Assembly (NCBI GenBank): GCA_015494375.1
Contig: WGBL01000363.1
Coordinates: 1-6,033, forward strand
DNA length: 6,033 nucleotides
Direction of reading: 5' to 3'
From: Hyphomicrobiales bacterium
GTDB lineage: Bacteria; Pseudomonadota; Alphaproteobacteria; Rhizobiales; S144-23
Below the pieces are notes generated by a model, which was not told the origin of the DNA, did not search any database, and worked only from the letters and a program-made list of their open reading frames with translations. Made by a program: the position numbers and the translations under genes. Below are positions 4,780 to 6,033 of the stretch, one piece after another; position 1 is the first letter of the stretch; every line of letters starts with the position of its first letter.

Positions 4780-6000
4780 CAGCGCAATGCGTGCGTTATA
4801 CCAGTTCATGGCCAACGAAATGAGCAGCGAGAGTGTCAGATAGACGGCCATGGTCATGAGCAGGATTTCGATCGCCTGACCGGTCTGGTTGAGCGTCGTG
4901 CCGGCAAAGACGCTGACGAGATCGGGATAAGCGATGGCCACCGCAAGCGAAGAGTTCTTGGTGAGATTGAGATACTGGTTGGTGAGCGGCGGAATGATCA
5001 CCCTGAGCGCTTGAGGGATGACAACAAGGCGCAGCGTCTGCCCGGGCCTCAACCCGAGGGCATAGGCCGCCTCGGTTTGACCATGGCTGATGGCGAGGAT
5101 GCCGGCCCGGACAATCTCGGCGATGTAGGCCGCGGTATAGATCGAGAGGGCGAAGAGGAGGGCCAAGAACTCGGGAATGATATTGAGCCCCACGTCCTGC
5201 TGGAAACCGCGCCTCAAGATGGGGCCGTCGGTCTTGAAGATGGGATGCTCGAAACTCAAGGGGTTGCCGGCAAGGATATGGGCCACAATCGGCAGGCCGA
5301 CGAGAAGCGCCATCGAGGTCCAGAAAACGGGGAACTGCCGGCCCGTCGCCTCTTGGCGCTTTTTCGCCCAGCGCGCAATGACGATGGAGGCGACGAGGCC
5401 AAATAGGAGGGCGGCAACGGTGATCCAGAAGCCCTCCTCGGGAATGGGCCTCGGCGCCCAGATGCCCTGGATATTGAGGTGAATGGTCTCGAAAAATGAC
5501 CATTTCTCGCGCTTGCCCGGCACACTGCGCAGGACGGCGAAATACCAGATGAAAATATGGAGCAGCAGCGGGATGTTGCGCATCACCTCGATGTATATGT
5601 AGGCGATGCGCGAGATCAGCCAGTTGGAGGAAAGCCGCGCCACGCCGACGACAAAGCCGAGCATCGTGGCCAGCACAATGCCGATGCTCGAGACGAGAAT
5701 GGTGTTGAGGAGCCCGACGACAAAGGTGCGGCCATAGGTCGACTCCTCGGAATAGGGGATGAGCGACTGAATGATGCCGAAACCGGCGGTCTGATCGAGA
5801 AAACCGAAGCCGGTGGCGATGTTCTGACGCTCGAGGCTGGCGGCGGTGTTCGTCACCACCACATAGCCAAGCCAGACCACAATCGCCAGGAGCAGCACTT
5901 GGGCGAAGATGGCGCGTACGGTGGGGTTGTAAAAGAACGAGGCCTTGGCCTGCTCGCTTCCGCTTGCGTGAGCGGGCCCGCGCTCAGCTTCTACCGCCAT
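4768..6000 (-). CDS. aapQ: Inner-membrane permease AapQ of the amino acid ABC importer
   Basis: A 410-residue integral membrane subunit, partner of AapM in the Aap/Bzt channel. Hydrophobic segments are visible near residues 28-50, 93-122, 132-158, 191-209, 226-243, 274-294, 345-366 and 377-398. The permease core opens at about 91 (RTFVVGLLNT), followed by EVMRNIPLLL (138-147). The EAA loop lies in the C-terminal half: YIAEIVRAGI (292-301) and EAAYALGL-x11-IPQALR (310-333). The long interval between the two core halves (about 160-275), containing extra membrane segments and a hydrophilic stretch, is characteristic of the large AapQ/BztB permeases. Start: the ATG at 6000 follows GGAGG by 4 bases; an in-frame ATG at 6012 would add four residues but has a poorer site. 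Only 33 bases remain upstream, so the operon promoter and the expected aapJ gene lie outside the window. Confidence 0.92.
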   Translation of the reverse strand: MAVEAERGPAHASGSEQAKASFFYNPTVRAIFAQVLLLAIVVWLGYVVVTNTAASLERQNIATGFGFLDQTAGFGIIQSLIPYSEESTYGRTFVVGLLNTILVSSIGIVLATMLGFVVGVARLSSNWLISRIAYIYIEVMRNIPLLLHIFIWYFAVLRSVPGKREKWSFFETIHLNIQGIWAPRPIPEEGFWITVAALLFGLVASIVIARWAKKRQEATGRQFPVFWTSMALLVGLPIVAHILAGNPLSFEHPIFKTDGPILRRGFQQDVGLNIIPEFLALLFALSIYTAAYIAEIVRAGILAISHGQTEAAYALGLRPGQTLRLVVIPQALRVIIPPLTNQYLNLTKNSSLAVAIAYPDLVSVFAGTTLNQTGQAIEILLMTMAVYLTLSLLISLAMNWYNARIALVER

Positions 6001-6004
6001 CGGT

Positions 6005-6009
6005 CCTCC
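6005..6009 (-). promoter_or_regulatory. Ribosome binding site of aapQ
   Basis: GGAGG on the minus strand, 4 bases before the ATG at 6000. It favours this start over the in-frame ATG at 6012, which would place the site inside the coding sequence. Confidence 0.6.
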
Positions 6010-6033
6010 CATGCCTTTGTTCTTGGACGAGCC

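Noticed and set aside
1..6033. Frequent CTCGAG palindromes across the window (about 16 by eye, several times more than expected by composition)
   Set aside because: Most lie in frame as CTC GAG encoding Leu-Glu, the preferred codons here, so codon use explains them better than a DNA signal.
1..6033. CRISPR arrays, tRNA or rRNA genes, insertion sequences
   Set aside because: I saw no regularly spaced repeats, no cloverleaf-like or ribosomal RNA segments, and no transposase or integrase motifs. The only repeats are the short ones listed.

Overview
This is a GC-rich window with strong G/C preference at third codon positions. Every protein-coding gene I can support lies on the minus strand, so the window reads right to left. 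The closest protein family resemblance is to Alphaproteobacteria, probably the Hyphomicrobiales (Rhizobiales). The right half carries three genes of a general L-amino acid ABC importer of the Aap/Bzt type, and a displaced RpoD tail has the alphaproteobacterial-type ending. The genus cannot be read from the sequence.

Layout in the direction of transcription: aapQ (6000-4768) and aapM (4725-3607) encode the two large permeases. aapP (3596-2754) encodes the ATPase. The three are tightly spaced and clearly one operon. The periplasmic binding protein gene (aapJ) is not in the window; in this family it normally lies just upstream of aapQ, which would be beyond base 6033. After aapP comes a stretch of about 330 bases without an intact gene. 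It holds an orphan 3' end of the housekeeping sigma factor gene rpoD (about 26 codons plus stop, 2619-2539). Next come a small exported class II (c'/c-556 type) cytochrome c (2425-1898), a Uma2-family PD-(D/E)XK nuclease-fold protein (1777-1178), and an exported two-domain rhodanese/sulfurtransferase (982-26).

The Aap proteins work together: AapQ and AapM form the membrane channel, two AapP subunits drive transport, and an AapJ-like binding protein delivers amino acids from the periplasm. The three left-hand genes have no obvious link to amino acid uptake. The cytochrome and rhodanese are both predicted to be periplasmic and could share a redox or sulfur role, but the Uma2 gene between them makes a single pathway uncertain.

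I do not see a clearly new multi-gene system. The most unusual item is the rpoD tail fragment, which may mark an old insertion or rearrangement boundary between the importer operon and the accessory-looking genes. Smaller curiosities are a tandem duplication of the initiation region between aapQ and aapM that creates a four-codon minicistron, a possible leaderless promoter for the Uma2 gene, a tandem duplication at the cytochrome ribosome binding site, and a repeat-built N-terminal extension of AapP.
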